A DNA stretch of 39,749 bases from Staphylococcus rostri (GCF_002902145.1 NZ_PPRF01000057.1:1-39749); one strand, 5' to 3'. Positions 24,385 to 33,993 are shown, counted from the first letter of the stretch. Made by a program: numbers and translations. The notes: generated by a model not told the origin, from the letters alone.

Positions 24385-25897
24385 TGGTGTCGTCGTATTA
24401 ACACTCGCGCTGATTGTTGTGAAAGTATTGAGTGCGCTCTATCGCGTCCCTTATCAAAATATTTTAGGCGATGCCGGTTTGTACGCCTATCAACAAATAT
24501 ATCCAATCGTTGCATTAGGTGTTGTATTGTCGAGTAATGCCATTCCAAGTGCTTTGACGCAAATTTTAGAAGGTCAACAAGCAAATCGTACTACGTTTCG
24601 TCGCATGAGTGTAGTTGTAGCACTATTAGGCATAGGATGTAGTGGCGTCCTTTTTCTAAGCGCTGGCAAGATTGCGCAGTGGATGGGGGATTCGCAGCTA
24701 ACACCGATGTTACAGGCAGCGAGTGTCAGTTTTCTTGTCGTTGGCCTACTGGGCTTATTCCGCGGTTACTTTCAAGCACAGCAACAAATGGTCTATCCAG
24801 CATATTCTCAAGTGATTGAGCAGTTCATTCGTGTCGGCATTATCGGTATTGTCATCGTCTGTTTTATGCGTCAAGGTTGGTCCATATATACAGCGGGAAC
24901 ATGGGCGATTTTTGCCTCAACAGTCGGCTTTAGTATATCGACGCTGTATTTATGGTGGCGCAGTGACATTCACAAACAACTGAACGCACAGACCTTCTCG
25001 ATTCCGTGGCGTCAATTTTTCATTGCGCTGATAATTTTTGCGGTCAGTCATTTGATTGTGATTTTATGGCAAGTTGTGGACAGCTTTACGATTGTGAATA
25101 TGTTACGTTCGGGTGCAGGCTATCCGTTTAAAGAAGCCATTATGCAAAAGGGAATTTACGATCGTGGCGCATCATTTATTCAAATGGGCTTGATTGTGAC
25201 AACGACATTTTGCTTTGTGCTTGTACCACTACTCACGGACACGAAACGCCGTGGCGCTATTGATGAGATGAACAGTTATGCCAACGCATCATTGAAGATA
25301 ACGATTGTTATTAGCAGTGCGAGTGGGATAGGCTTAATGAATTTGTTACCTAACTTAAATCGCGTATTTTTTGAAAGTAATGTGCTAACCGCAACGTTGA
25401 CAGTCTATATGTTAACGGTGATTTGTGTATCCTTGATGATGATGTATATGGCGATGTTAGAAATATATGCACAGTTCCGTTTGATTATCGGTGCAGTAAT
25501 GGTAGGACTTGTGACGAAACTAGGTTTGAATATCCTATTGATTCCGCATATAGAAATGTTAGGAGCGAGCTTAGCGACAGTCTTATCACTTGTCGTCGCA
25601 GTTATTGTTCTACATTACGGTGTTGTACGTTGTTATCAACTCAATCACTTAAAACACTTTTACAGCAAGGTGGCATTGGCGTTACTGATGATGACAGTGA
25701 CAGTGCAACTATGTCAATGGCTCATACCAGCGACATCACGATTCGGTAGTTTAGTAGAACTACTGATAGCAGCACTTGTCGGTGTGTTGACGATCGGCTG
25801 GATGCTCGTACGACTTAATATTTTAGATGAAACAGAATGGATGCATTTGCCGTTTGGCGACAAAATGTATAATTGGAAGAGAGGGAATAGACGATGA
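24362..25897 (+). CDS. MurJ/SpoVB-like polysaccharide flippase family membrane protein
   Basis: The 511-residue protein is very hydrophobic, with about 14 predicted membrane helices spread over its length and short polar loops, as in the MVF/polysaccharide-transporter (MurJ, SpoVB) superfamily. The N-terminus ([42 protein letters not shown]) matches the SpoVB/YabM type. Such proteins flip lipid-linked cell-wall or polysaccharide precursors. The location between mfd and yabN is the YabM locus of Firmicutes. The exact substrate is unknown, and staphylococci have another MurJ elsewhere. Starts inside mfd, and its TGA overlaps the ATG of yabN. Confidence 0.88.
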   Translation: MKKQAAFNGVVVLTLALIVVKVLSALYRVPYQNILGDAGLYAYQQIYPIVALGVVLSSNAIPSALTQILEGQQANRTTFRRMSVVVALLGIGCSGVLFLSAGKIAQWMGDSQLTPMLQAASVSFLVVGLLGLFRGYFQAQQQMVYPAYSQVIEQFIRVGIIGIVIVCFMRQGWSIYTAGTWAIFASTVGFSISTLYLWWRSDIHKQLNAQTFSIPWRQFFIALIIFAVSHLIVILWQVVDSFTIVNMLRSGAGYPFKEAIMQKGIYDRGASFIQMGLIVTTTFCFVLVPLLTDTKRRGAIDEMNSYANASLKITIVISSASGIGLMNLLPNLNRVFFESNVLTATLTVYMLTVICVSLMMMYMAMLEIYAQFRLIIGAVMVGLVTKLGLNILLIPHIEMLGASLATVLSLVVAVIVLHYGVVRCYQLNHLKHFYSKVALALLMMTVTVQLCQWLIPATSRFGSLVELLIAALVGVLTIGWMLVRLNILDETEWMHLPFGDKMYNWKRGNRR

Positions 25898-27069
25898 CGC
25901 ATCAGTTAACGATTATCGGTCTTGGTAACTATGGTTTAGATGAGTTGCCGATGGGGATTTATCGCTTGATGACGCAACATAAACGGTTGTATGTCAGAAC
26001 AGCAGAACACCCTGTTATACAAGAATTGCAAAATATAGAAATTGTATCTTTTGATGATGTTTATGAACAACATGATACGTTTGAGCCAGTGTATGAGGCG
26101 ATTACGACACAATTATTAGAACAAGCACAACATGACGATATTGTTTACGCTGTGCCGGGACATCCACGTGTAGCAGAAACAACAACACAGTATTTGTTAA
26201 CACGTGCGGCTGATTATGGTGTGACGGTCGAGGTTAAAGGTGGGCGTAGTTTTATCGACGACATCTTTGCGGCAGTGAATGTCGATCCGAATGACGGCTT
26301 TACAATGTTAGATGCGACGGCGTTGGATATTGCAGCGCTTAATCCGCGCACTGCGACGATTATCACACAAGTGTATAGTGCCATGGTGGCGGGCGAATTG
26401 AAGTTACAGTTGATGGAACGTTATCCTGATGACTTTGAAGTGACGATTGTCGATGGGGCACATCAATCGGGTGCGACGTTGACGACAGTTCCTTTATATG
26501 AATTAGACCATGAAGATCGTTTTACCAATTTAACGAGTGTATTCGTGCCGGCAGTAACGGATGAACGTGCGTTATACGGTGACTTTGACTTTGCGAACCA
26601 AGTCATTGCACAGCTGGTAGATGATGAAACGGGTTGCCCGTGGGATAAGGTGCAGACACATCAAACATTGAAACGTTATTTATTAGAAGAAACGTTCGAG
26701 TTGTTCGAAGCGATTGATAACGAAGATGATTGGCATATGATAGAGGAGCTTGGCGACATCTTGCTGCAAGTCTTACTGCATACTGCGATTGGACAGAAGT
26801 CAGGTTATATGGACATACGAGAGGTCGTGGCGAGCTTGTCAGAGAAGATGATTCGCCGTCATCCACATGTGTTTGATACAGAGCAAGCAGACAATGTAGA
26901 AGACGTCATGGATATTTGGCAAACACAAAAGGCATCGGAAGGCAAAGTCGAACGCGTCAAGTTCGAGAAAGTATTTGCACGTCATTTCTTAAAACTGTAT
27001 GATGAAGTCAAAAATAAAGACTATACCGAAGAAGCGTTGGCGCAGTATTTAACACAAGGAGGCAAGTAA
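25894..27069 (+). CDS. yabN: YabN: SAM-methylase-like domain fused to MazG pyrophosphohydrolase
   Basis: The 391-residue protein fuses two domains. Residues about 1-215 form a tetrapyrrole-methylase-like domain (LTIIGLGNYGLDELPMGI, VYAVPGHPRVAE). Residues about 235-391 form a MazG NTP pyrophosphohydrolase domain with LVDDETGCPWDKVQTHQTLKRYLLEETFELFEAI, EELGDILLQVLLH (metal-binding Glu and Asp) and the later KMIRRHPHVF. MazG-type enzymes remove aberrant nucleotides. The methylase domain's role is not known. The fusion is normal for Firmicutes. It overlaps the flippase by 4 nt and precedes rqcP by 2 nt. Confidence 0.93.
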   Translation: MTHQLTIIGLGNYGLDELPMGIYRLMTQHKRLYVRTAEHPVIQELQNIEIVSFDDVYEQHDTFEPVYEAITTQLLEQAQHDDIVYAVPGHPRVAETTTQYLLTRAADYGVTVEVKGGRSFIDDIFAAVNVDPNDGFTMLDATALDIAALNPRTATIITQVYSAMVAGELKLQLMERYPDDFEVTIVDGAHQSGATLTTVPLYELDHEDRFTNLTSVFVPAVTDERALYGDFDFANQVIAQLVDDETGCPWDKVQTHQTLKRYLLEETFELFEAIDNEDDWHMIEELGDILLQVLLHTAIGQKSGYMDIREVVASLSEKMIRRHPHVFDTEQADNVEDVMDIWQTQKASEGKVERVKFEKVFARHFLKLYDEVKNKDYTEEALAQYLTQGGK

Positions 27070-27071
27070 TT

Positions 27072-27332
27072 ATGAGACTTGATAAATATTTAAAAGTGTC
27101 ACGTATCATCAAACGTCGCACACTTGCTAAAGAACTAAGCGATCAAGGGCGTGTTGCAGTGAATGGTCAAACAGCCAAAGCCGGTACAACTGTAAAAGTC
27201 GATGATGAACTCGTCATTCGATTTGGTCAAAAAGTTGTGACAGTTAAAGTCACGGCATTAAACGAGCACGCGACAAAAGAGAACGCTAAGGGAATGTATG
27301 AGCTTGTTAAAGAAGAACGCATTCAAGAATAG
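27072..27332 (+). CDS. rqcP: RNA-binding S4 domain protein RqcP
   Basis: RqcP (YabO, Hsp15-like) works with RqcH on stalled 50S subunits in C-terminal alanine tailing of nascent chains. The 86-residue protein is a single S4 domain, MRLDKYLKVSRIIKRRTLAKELSDQGRVAVNGQ..., with the conserved R-x-x-LDKYL start and a basic helix. The ATG follows GGAGGC. The gap to yabN is 2 nt, so it is firmly in the same operon. It is followed by divIC, as in other Firmicutes. Confidence 0.94.
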   Translation: MRLDKYLKVSRIIKRRTLAKELSDQGRVAVNGQTAKAGTTVKVDDELVIRFGQKVVTVKVTALNEHATKENAKGMYELVKEERIQE

Positions 27333-27356
27333 ACGACGAAAGAAAGGTGATGCCGC

Positions 27357-27746
27357 ATGAGTAGGAAGGTTCAAGATATTGGCAATCAGTACACATCAGA
27401 AGCAAATGCCAAACGTCAACGCCATGAGCGGCTCAAAAAAGTCGTCAAAAAGCGCATGATTGTGTTTGGCGGTGGGCTACTTGCGATTATTCTCGTGTTG
27501 TTAATAATGGTCGGTATGCAGATTCACAGTAATCAACAAGCCTCTCAAGAGCGTCAAGCGAAAGAAGAAGCTTACCAAAAGATTCAAGATGAAGAAATTG
27601 AATTAAAAGAACGCTTGAACAACTTAAATGATGAAGAATATATCGAAAAAATTGCACGGGATGAATATTATTTAAGTAATGATGGCGAAGTGATTTTTAA
27701 ACTGCCAGAAGACCAACAAAAGGAAAAGCAAAAACAACAAGAATAA
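27357..27746 (+). CDS. divIC: Septum formation initiator family protein DivIC
   Basis: DivIC is a bitopic division protein that forms a complex with FtsL and DivIB at the septum. The 129-residue protein has a basic cytoplasmic N-terminus, one membrane helix (about 33-56), then a coiled coil (about 57-100, rich in Glu/Gln/Lys) and a conserved YIEKIARDEYYLSNDGEVIFKLP segment that identifies the family. AGAAAGGTGATG precedes the start. It ends the pth-to-divIC run; no clear terminator follows, and a repeat-rich gap begins. Confidence 0.94.
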   Translation: MSRKVQDIGNQYTSEANAKRQRHERLKKVVKKRMIVFGGGLLAIILVLLIMVGMQIHSNQQASQERQAKEEAYQKIQDEEIELKERLNNLNDEEYIEKIARDEYYLSNDGEVIFKLPEDQQKEKQKQQE

Positions 27747-27864
27747 AGTGGCAGTTATCGTATTTTGAGCGTGGGTCAGGAAGCGGAAAGGTCGGGTCAG
27801 CAATTGTTTTAATGTGTAGCTTCTTATAAGCGGACATAGTGAACGAGCTATCACAGCCATCTTC

Positions 27865-27900
27865 GTTCTGCTCAAATGCAAACCACTCCTTTCACAACCC
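27865..27900 (+). repeat. 36-nt repeat, copy A (direct)
   Basis: Identical to 27984-28019 at 35 of 36 positions. Begins GTTCTGCTCAAATGC and ends TTTCACAACCC. The start-to-start distance is 119 nt. Confidence 0.9.
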
Positions 27901-27910
27901 CTCTGTCAGT

Positions 27911-27938
27911 GTTCAAGGAGCAGCATTTTCGACAGAAC
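27911..27938 (-). repeat. Degenerate inverted copy of the 36-nt repeat
   Basis: The reverse complement reads GTTCTG, then AAAATGC, then CTCCTTGAAC, the same blocks in the same order as copies A and B with small insertions and losses. It lies between them in opposite orientation. Confidence 0.6.
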
Positions 27939-27942
27939 TACG

Positions 27943-27983
27943 CACTTTAACAAAATCAAAAAGCGATTTTGCGCAGTGCTCGG
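27943..27983. repeat. Nested hairpin between the repeat copies
   Basis: GCACT pairs with AGTGC on the outside and AAAATC with GATTTT on the inside, giving a symmetrical stem just before copy B. It has no T-run after it on the + strand. Confidence 0.6.
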
Positions 27984-28019
27984 GTTCTGCTCAAATGCAA
28001 ACCGCTCCTTTCACAACCC
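27984..28019 (+). repeat. 36-nt repeat, copy B (direct)
   Basis: It differs from copy A (27865-27900) by a single A-to-G change. Same orientation. Confidence 0.9.
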
Positions 28020-28062
28020 AGTCATTATTTATAAAGAAAAGCGTTAATTGGGGTTTTTGTCG

Positions 28063-28091
28063 TTGTGAAAATAGTCAAACAACCGTATAAT
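28063..28091 (+). promoter_or_regulatory. Sigma-A promoter of the S1-domain gene
   Basis: TTGTGA (28063-28068) and TATAAT (28086-28091) are 17 nt apart, about 38 nt before the start codon. Confidence 0.75.
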
Positions 28092-28129
28092 AGAGTTAAA
28101 TATCGAACTCGGGAGGATTCATTAAAACA

Positions 28130-28507
28130 ATGGCAATCGAAGTAGGAAGTAAGGTCAAAGGTAAAGTCACTGGTATCAAAAAATTTGGTGCGTTTGTGGA
28201 GTTACCAGAAGGAAAGAGCGGGCTTGTGCATATCAGTGAAGTGGCTGATAATTACGTTGAGAACGTAGAGGATCACTTATCTTTAGGTGATGAAGTTGAA
28301 GTGAAAGTACTCTCTATTGCAGATGATGGCAAAATTAGCTTATCAATCAAAAAGGCGAAAGAGCGTCCACGCCGACAAAAACCTGCACAAAAGCCAGAAG
28401 ACTTTGAGAAAAAACTATCTAACTTCTTAAAAGATAGTGAAGATAAACTTAATTCTGTAAAACGTCAAGCAGAGTCAAGACGTGGTGGCCGAGGTTCACG
28501 TCGATAA
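28130..28507 (+). CDS. yabR: S1 RNA-binding domain protein (YabR family)
   Basis: The 125-residue protein has one S1 domain (about 4-75, VGSKVKGKVTGIKKFGAFVELPEGKSGLVHISEV...) resembling those of ribosomal protein S1 and polynucleotide phosphorylase. A basic, disordered C-terminal tail follows (RPRRQKP...RRGGRGSRR). Related small S1 proteins act as post-transcriptional regulators that associate with ribosomes. The function of this one is inferred from the family only. It has its own promoter and GGGAGG binding site. A terminator separates it from tilS. Confidence 0.92.
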   Translation: MAIEVGSKVKGKVTGIKKFGAFVELPEGKSGLVHISEVADNYVENVEDHLSLGDEVEVKVLSIADDGKISLSIKKAKERPRRQKPAQKPEDFEKKLSNFLKDSEDKLNSVKRQAESRRGGRGSRR

Positions 28508-28520
28508 GTCATCACAATCT

Positions 28521-28565
28521 AGGGGTTGAGAAACGAAGGGAACTTTGAATCTCAACCTCTTTTTC
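28521..28565 (+). terminator. Intrinsic terminator after the S1-domain gene
   Basis: AGGGGTTGAGA (28521-28531) pairs with TCTCAACCTCT (28550-28560), followed by a short T-run. tilS begins 40 nt later, so some read-through is likely. Confidence 0.8.
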
Positions 28566-28603
28566 GCTGTTAAATGCAAAACGGGAATCAAGGAGTGCTT
28601 GGG

Positions 28604-29893
28604 ATGGAACAATTTTGGCAACCGACAGATCATCTTGTAGTGGCTGTGTCGACGGGTGTGGATAGCATGGTGTTATTACATCAATTGAACGAACAATATG
28701 CCGATACGTATCGTCAGCTGACGTGCTTACATGTACACCATGGTTTGCGTGCTGCCTCAAATGAAGAAGCACAATTTTTGACGACATACTGTGAACAACG
28801 TGGGATACCGTTGTTTGTGCATCGCTTAGATTTAACGGAAACAGTTGAAACAGGTCGCAGTATCCAACATGATGCACGCGTATTGCGCTATGCATGGTTT
28901 GATGACATGATGCATGACTTAGATGCGGATTATTTACTGACAGCGCATCATCAAGACGACCAGCTCGAAACAATTTTTTACCGAGTATTCACCGGTCGGA
29001 CAGATCGTAGCTCGTTAGGTATGTCAGCCAGCGAACAACGAGACGGTTATCAACTGGTACGCCCACTCCTAACAACAACGAAAGCACAAATTCGTAGCTA
29101 TCAACAGCAATACGATATACCGTATTACGAAGATGAAAGCAATGAAAGTAATGCGTATGTGCGCAATGATATTCGTAATCGCCTGTTGCCGGACATTGAA
29201 AGCAATCCGCATTTACAAACAACGCAATTGCTTAAGTTGATGGATTTTCATAGTGAAGCGTTAGCGTTAATAGCGCAACAAGCAGAACAATTTATCGCAC
29301 ATCATGTGATGCAGAATCAATTACAACAATGGTTGATTCCAAGAAAGGCGTTCAATGAATTGTTGCCACATGTTAAAATGAAAGTCTTGGACGTGTTGAT
29401 TGGACACTTTGAAGCGGTAGTGCCTGTAAGTGAGCGCACGTACCAAGATTGGTTTGTTAAGCTGCATAGTGATGTCGCACAAAACGTACTCATGCACACA
29501 AACAAATGGCATGTCGATATCGTGTATGATAAATTAGTCATAGCGCCATCGACAGCACATTCAACGCCTGCACCACAAACTGTAACAACAGCAGGACGCT
29601 ATCAATTTGGTATGTATCTTATTACGATTGCATCGGATATGTTTGCGCATTTTTCGGCACTGCATATTCGCACGCGTCGAACGGGAGATCGCGTTACCTT
29701 ACACAATGGCCAGCATAAAAAAGTGACACGCCTGATGATTGACCAAAAAGTACCACAGACGGCACGCGCACAAATGCCTGTGATTACAACAGATAGTGGG
29801 GAAATCTTAGCGGTTGGTACGTGTTATCAACAAGTTACATATAATCAATATATTCACATTCAATATTTGGGAGATGACATAAATGAGAAATGA
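28604..29893 (+). CDS. tilS: tRNA(Ile)-lysidine synthetase
   Basis: TilS converts C34 of tRNA-Ile(CAU) to lysidine and is essential for AUA decoding. The 429-residue protein has the N-type ATP pyrophosphatase P-loop as VAVSTGVDS (13-21; many relatives have SGGxDS), CLHVHHGLRAAS, LLTAHHQDDQLETI and RNDIRNRLLP, then the TilS C-terminal domains. The ATG at 28604 lies 8 nt after AAGGAG; an in-frame ATG at 28574 lacks a binding site. The 3' end overlaps hpt by 11 nt, a coupling conserved in Firmicutes. Confidence 0.96.
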   Translation: MEQFWQPTDHLVVAVSTGVDSMVLLHQLNEQYADTYRQLTCLHVHHGLRAASNEEAQFLTTYCEQRGIPLFVHRLDLTETVETGRSIQHDARVLRYAWFDDMMHDLDADYLLTAHHQDDQLETIFYRVFTGRTDRSSLGMSASEQRDGYQLVRPLLTTTKAQIRSYQQQYDIPYYEDESNESNAYVRNDIRNRLLPDIESNPHLQTTQLLKLMDFHSEALALIAQQAEQFIAHHVMQNQLQQWLIPRKAFNELLPHVKMKVLDVLIGHFEAVVPVSERTYQDWFVKLHSDVAQNVLMHTNKWHVDIVYDKLVIAPSTAHSTPAPQTVTTAGRYQFGMYLITIASDMFAHFSALHIRTRRTGDRVTLHNGQHKKVTRLMIDQKVPQTARAQMPVITTDSGEILAVGTCYQQVTYNQYIHIQYLGDDINEK

Positions 29894-30422
29894 TTTAAAA
29901 GAAATTTTATTAACGGAAGAAGAAATTCAAGAAATTTGCGAACGTCTAGGGCGTGTACTGACTGAAGACTACAAAGATAAAAACTTATTTTGCGTAGGGA
30001 TTTTAAAAGGGTCTATTTTATTTATGACGGACTTAATCAAACGTATCGACACACCACTTGCGATTGACTTCATGGACGTATCAAGTTATCACGGTGGCAC
30101 GGAATCAACAGGTGAAGTACAAATTCTTAAAGACTTGGGTTCATCTATTGAAAATAAAGATGTCTTAATTATTGAAGATATTCTTGAAACGGGTACAACA
30201 TTGAAATCAATTACGGAATTATTACAATCACGCCGTGTGAATTCATTGGAGATTGTAACATTATTGGACAAACCAAATCGCCGTAAAGCAGATATTCAAG
30301 CGAAGTATGTTGGTAAAGTCATTCCTGATGAGTTTGTTGTAGGTTACGGTTTAGACTATAAAGAAGAATATCGTAACTTGCCGTACATTGGTACGTTGAA
30401 ACCAGAAATTTACACGAAGTAA
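29883..30422 (+). CDS. hpt: Hypoxanthine (guanine) phosphoribosyltransferase
   Basis: Hpt salvages hypoxanthine and guanine using PRPP. The 179-residue protein shows GILKGSILFMTDLI, the MDVSSYHGGT loop, and the PRPP-binding VLIIEDILETGTTLKSI (about 98-114), followed by the base-recognition segment DKPNRRKADIQAKYVGKVIPDEFVVGYGLDYKEEYRNLPYIG. The start lies within tilS, with GGGAG upstream. Its codon use is better adapted than that of tilS. A hairpin follows before ftsH. Confidence 0.97.
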   Translation: MRNDLKEILLTEEEIQEICERLGRVLTEDYKDKNLFCVGILKGSILFMTDLIKRIDTPLAIDFMDVSSYHGGTESTGEVQILKDLGSSIENKDVLIIEDILETGTTLKSITELLQSRRVNSLEIVTLLDKPNRRKADIQAKYVGKVIPDEFVVGYGLDYKEEYRNLPYIGTLKPEIYTK

Positions 30423-30436
30423 TCGTTGGAAAAGAT

Positions 30437-30500
30437 AAGACGGGACGCCAGATTGAGATTCTAAAATGAGGAAACAAATCACGGAAACCCGTCTTTTGTT
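30437..30500 (+). terminator. Probable weak terminator between hpt and ftsH
   Basis: AAGACGGG (30437-30444) pairs with CCCGTCTT (30488-30495), followed by TTGTTGT. The loop is about 43 nt and the T-run is broken, so partial read-through into ftsH is likely. Confidence 0.55.
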
Positions 30501-30552
30501 GTATACAATGTATATGAAGTACAATTACTAGCAAGTTGTATTTATATTATGG

Positions 30553-30558
30553 TAAAAT
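30553..30558 (+). promoter_or_regulatory. Extended -10 element before ftsH
   Basis: TGGTAAAAT (TAAAAT at 30553-30558) is the same extended -10 seen before ispE. No good -35 is present, so confidence is limited. Confidence 0.4.
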
Positions 30559-30597
30559 TTTTGTTAGCTTTATAATTGGAGTAGGAGGAAACGTCGC

Positions 30598-32673
30598 ATG
30601 CAGAAAGCTTTTCGTAACGTGCTATTTGTAGCGCTGATTGGCGTCGTCATCTTTGGGTTATTTTCATGGATTAACGGCAATGGCAATGTCCCCAAAGAAC
30701 TTACTTATAATCAATTTATACAAAAGTTGGAGAAAGGTGACCTTAAGTCATTAGAGATTCAACCAGAGAGCAATGTGTATAAAGTGAGCGGTAAGTTGAA
30801 AAATAACGATGACTTCGCGTCAACGATGTTATTTAATAATCACAAAGAGCTAAATAAAGTAACGGATATAGCTCAAAAACAAAAAGGATTAGAATTCACA
30901 GTTAAAGAAGAAGAAGGACAGAGTGTGTTTGTGAGTATCATCTCAACATTAATTCCTGTCTTAGTGATTGCTTTACTCTTTATTTTCTTCTTAAGCCAAG
31001 CACAAGGTGGCGGCGGTGGCGGTCGTATGATGAACTTTGGTAAGTCCAAAGCGAAGATGTACGACAGTCAAAAAGGTCGCGTGCGTTTTTCAGACGTAGC
31101 AGGTGCGGATGAAGAGAAACAAGAGTTAGTAGAAATTGTCGACTTCTTAAAAGATAATAAGAAATTCAAACAAATGGGATCTCGTATTCCAAAAGGTGTA
31201 CTTTTAGTAGGACCTCCAGGTACTGGTAAAACTTTACTAGCACGTGCGGTTGCGGGTGAAGCTGGTGTACCGTTCTTCTCAATCAGTGGTTCTGACTTCG
31301 TTGAGATGTTCGTCGGTGTCGGTGCGAGCCGTGTACGTGACTTGTTTGAAAATGCTAAAAAGAATGCACCATGTATCATCTTTATCGATGAGATCGATGC
31401 AGTTGGTCGTCAACGTGGTGCCGGTGTTGGTGGCGGTCATGATGAACGTGAACAAACATTGAACCAGTTATTAGTTGAAATGGATGGTTTCGGTGAGAAC
31501 GAAAACATCATTATGATTGCGGCGACAAACCGTCCAGACATCTTGGACCCAGCACTTTTACGTCCGGGTCGTTTTGACCGTCAAATTCAAGTCGGTCGTC
31601 CAGATGTTAAAGGTCGTGAAGCGGTATTACATGTACACGCTAAAAACAAACCTTTAGATGAAACAGTCGATCTTAAAGCGATTGCACAACGTACACCAGG
31701 TTTCTCAGGTGCAGACTTAGAGAACTTGCTGAACGAAGCATCGTTAATTGCTGCGCGTAGTGGTAAACAAAAAATCGATATGCGTGATATTGAAGAAGCA
31801 ACGGACCGTGTTATTGCCGGACCAGCGAAAAAATCACGTGTTATTTCTGAAAAAGAACGTAATATTGTGGCACACCATGAAGCAGGTCATACGGTTATTG
31901 GTATGGTATTGGACGAAGCGGAAATTGTGCATAAAGTAACAATCGTACCACGTGGTCAAGCGGGTGGTTATGCGATGATGTTACCAAAACAAGACCGTTT
32001 CTTAATGACAGAACCTGAATTACTTGATAAGATTTGTGGTCTTTTAGGTGGTCGTGTAGCTGAAGATGTTATTTTTAACGAAGTATCTACAGGTGCATCA
32101 AACGACTTTGAACGTGCAACACAAATTGCGCGTGAGATGGTAACACAATATGGTATGAGTAAAAAACTTGGACCAATGCAATTCTCACACGGTGGCGGTC
32201 AAGTATTCCTAGGCAAAGATATGTCAGGAGAGCCTGAATACTCAGGTCAAATCGCTTTTGAAATTGATAAAGAAGTACAACGTATTATTAAAGAACAATA
32301 TGAACGTTGTAAACAGATTTTATTAGAACACGAATCTCAACTTCGCCTTATCGCTGAAACGTTATTAACAGAAGAAACGTTAGTTGCAGAACAAATTCAA
32401 TCATTGTTCAATGAAGGGCATTTGCCAGAAGTGAACTATGATGATGCAAAAGTCGTTGAGCGTTCTGAAGATGACGAATTCAATGAAGGCAAATACGGCA
32501 AGTCTTACGAAGAGATTCGCCGTGAACAAGAAGAAATGACAAATCGTGCAAACACGAGTTCATCAGATCGTGGTGACAATGCAACAGAAGATACAGCAGA
32601 AGAAGATACAACAGCATACGATCAAGCACCAGAGATAGACCAGCCTGGTAACGATCAAACACCACCACGTTAA
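30598..32673 (+). CDS. ftsH: ATP-dependent zinc metalloprotease FtsH
   Basis: FtsH is a membrane-bound AAA+ protease that degrades misfolded membrane and some soluble proteins. The 691-residue protein has two membrane helices (about 5-25 and 110-135), a glycine-rich stretch, an AAA module with GPPGTGKT (205-212), [17 protein letters not shown] (Walker B) and the SRH region [19 protein letters not shown], and the zinc protease site HEAGH (427-431). The acidic C-terminal tail (about 640-691) is low complexity. GGAGGAAAC precedes the ATG. It follows tilS-hpt, the usual Firmicutes arrangement, and a strong terminator ends the unit. Confidence 0.98.
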   Translation: MQKAFRNVLFVALIGVVIFGLFSWINGNGNVPKELTYNQFIQKLEKGDLKSLEIQPESNVYKVSGKLKNNDDFASTMLFNNHKELNKVTDIAQKQKGLEFTVKEEEGQSVFVSIISTLIPVLVIALLFIFFLSQAQGGGGGGRMMNFGKSKAKMYDSQKGRVRFSDVAGADEEKQELVEIVDFLKDNKKFKQMGSRIPKGVLLVGPPGTGKTLLARAVAGEAGVPFFSISGSDFVEMFVGVGASRVRDLFENAKKNAPCIIFIDEIDAVGRQRGAGVGGGHDEREQTLNQLLVEMDGFGENENIIMIAATNRPDILDPALLRPGRFDRQIQVGRPDVKGREAVLHVHAKNKPLDETVDLKAIAQRTPGFSGADLENLLNEASLIAARSGKQKIDMRDIEEATDRVIAGPAKKSRVISEKERNIVAHHEAGHTVIGMVLDEAEIVHKVTIVPRGQAGGYAMMLPKQDRFLMTEPELLDKICGLLGGRVAEDVIFNEVSTGASNDFERATQIAREMVTQYGMSKKLGPMQFSHGGGQVFLGKDMSGEPEYSGQIAFEIDKEVQRIIKEQYERCKQILLEHESQLRLIAETLLTEETLVAEQIQSLFNEGHLPEVNYDDAKVVERSEDDEFNEGKYGKSYEEIRREQEEMTNRANTSSSDRGDNATEDTAEEDTTAYDQAPEIDQPGNDQTPPR

Positions 32674-32689
32674 TAAAGTATTGTCGTTC

Positions 32690-32742
32690 AAAGACTTTCT
32701 CATAGATGGAAATCATCCGTCTGATGGGAAAGTCTTTTTTAT
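32690..32742 (+). terminator. Intrinsic terminator after ftsH
   Basis: AAAGACTTTC (32690-32699) pairs with GAAAGTCTTT (32728-32737), with CAT/ATG and GA/TC pairs inside, and is followed by T residues. Confidence 0.88.
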
Positions 32743-32928
32743 GGGCTGTTCAGCTTCTGTGGTGGGAAGATAATGATAAGTACCTAGTTTTATTTATATT
32801 GTAATTCCAGATGAGTTAGAAAAGCTGTCTTCATTTAACATATAGTCCTTCGTGGTTGTATGTTTTTGATTGCTCGCTTGCCAAGGTACCTTACTCCCCA
32901 CTTTTGTTTCACCCTCGAGTCATTTCAG
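32743..32928. other. Gap between ftsH terminator and hslO promoter
   Basis: No gene is seen. The stretch contains the inverted copy of the dispersed repeat at 32866-32897. The remainder is AT-rich with no recognisable element. Confidence 0.5.
32866..32897 (-). repeat. Dispersed 32-nt repeat, copy 2 (inverted)
   Basis: The reverse complement matches 537-568 at 30 of 32 bases. The two differences turn GGCACC into GGTACC and TGAGG into TAAGG. It lies upstream of the hslO promoter. Confidence 0.75.
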
Positions 32929-32957
32929 TTGTACTTATGTGGCGACGCGAGTATGAT
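32929..32957 (+). promoter_or_regulatory. Promoter of hslO
   Basis: TTGTAC (32929-32934) and TATGAT (32952-32957) are 17 nt apart. The leader would be about 85 nt long. Confidence 0.6.
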
Positions 32958-33047
32958 AATGCAACATAGAGAAATATGATGCGTGATGAAACGATAGATT
33001 ACTTTGAGGAATGACACATCATATGAAAAAAGGAGATAGAATAGAAC

Positions 33048-33929
33048 ATGACGCAAGATTATATTGTTAAAGCACTTGCATACGGTGGAGAAGTCCGTGC
33101 GTACAGTGCAAGAACAACAGATGCAATTCAAGAAGCACAAACACATCATTATACGTGGCCAACTGCATCAGCAGCACTTGGTCGTACGATGACCGCGACT
33201 GTGATGATGGGTGCAATGTTAAAAGGAGAACAAAAGCTGACTGTGACAGTGAATGGCGATGGGCCTATCGGTAAAATCGTGGCAGATGCGAATGCAGAAG
33301 GTAAAGTACGTGGTTATGTAACAAACCCACAAACGCATTTTCCATTAAATGATCAAGGGAAGTTAGATGTTCGTCGTGCAGTAGGAACAAATGGTGCTAT
33401 CAATGTCGTTAAGGATGTTGGTATGCGCGATTATTATACAGGTAATAGCCCAATCGTATCTGGCGAATTAGGTGAAGACTTCACATACTACTTTGCGAAT
33501 AGTGAACAAGTACCGTCATCAGTAGGTGTTGGTGTACTTGTAAACCCTGATAACACGATTAAAGCAGCAGGTGGTTTTATTATTCAAGTCATGCCAGGTG
33601 CCAAAGAAGAAACAATTACAAAGTTAGAAGAAGCGATCAACAATATGACGCCAGTATCTAAACTTATCGACCAAGGTTATACACCAGAAGGCATGCTACA
33701 AGAAATTTTAGGCGAAGACAACGTAGAATTTTTAGAAACAATGCCAGTGGAATTTCAATGTAACTGTGGCCATGATAAATTCTTAACGGCCATCAAAGGA
33801 CTTGGTGAAGCTGAAATTGAAAGCATGATTCGTGAAGACCACGGTGCAGAAGCAGAATGTCACTTCTGTCGTACAAAATATCATTTTACAGAAGAAGACT
33901 TAGAAGCATTACTTGTTTCAATGAAATAA
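33048..33929 (+). CDS. hslO: Redox-regulated chaperonin Hsp33
   Basis: Hsp33 is a holdase activated by oxidative unfolding; zinc release and disulfide formation switch it on. The 293-residue protein has the N-terminal substrate-binding domain and the C-terminal redox switch C238-x-C240 and C271-x-x-C274 ([10 protein letters not shown] and ECHFCRTKY), all four cysteines intact. The start is preceded by AAAAAAGGAG. It precedes cysK, as in S. aureus, which fits with thiol metabolism. It has its own promoter; no clear terminator separates it from cysK. Confidence 0.97.
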   Translation: MTQDYIVKALAYGGEVRAYSARTTDAIQEAQTHHYTWPTASAALGRTMTATVMMGAMLKGEQKLTVTVNGDGPIGKIVADANAEGKVRGYVTNPQTHFPLNDQGKLDVRRAVGTNGAINVVKDVGMRDYYTGNSPIVSGELGEDFTYYFANSEQVPSSVGVGVLVNPDNTIKAAGGFIIQVMPGAKEETITKLEEAINNMTPVSKLIDQGYTPEGMLQEILGEDNVEFLETMPVEFQCNCGHDKFLTAIKGLGEAEIESMIREDHGAEAECHFCRTKYHFTEEDLEALLVSMK

Positions 33930-33993
33930 TCAGCAGAGGCTGTGAATTTTTTGAAAGTTACGTGTGATTTTACTTTTTAAATTGTCTGAACAA

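Larger units (their letters stand above)
27747..28062. other. Repeat-rich gap between divIC and the S1-domain gene
   Basis: No supported gene. It contains two direct copies and one inverted degenerate copy of a roughly 36-nt element, and a nested hairpin, all described separately. Short open frames here read the two direct copies in different frames, which argues against coding. Confidence 0.6.

Noticed and set aside
27839-28090. 83-codon plus-strand open frame in the repeat-rich gap
   Set aside because: It crosses both copies of the 36-nt repeat in different reading frames and has no binding site, so it is a by-product of the repeats.
28604-28680. TilS P-loop STGVDS taken as a broken SGGxDS motif
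   Set aside because: S. aureus TilS has the same form as I recall it (STGIDS), so this is a normal staphylococcal variant.
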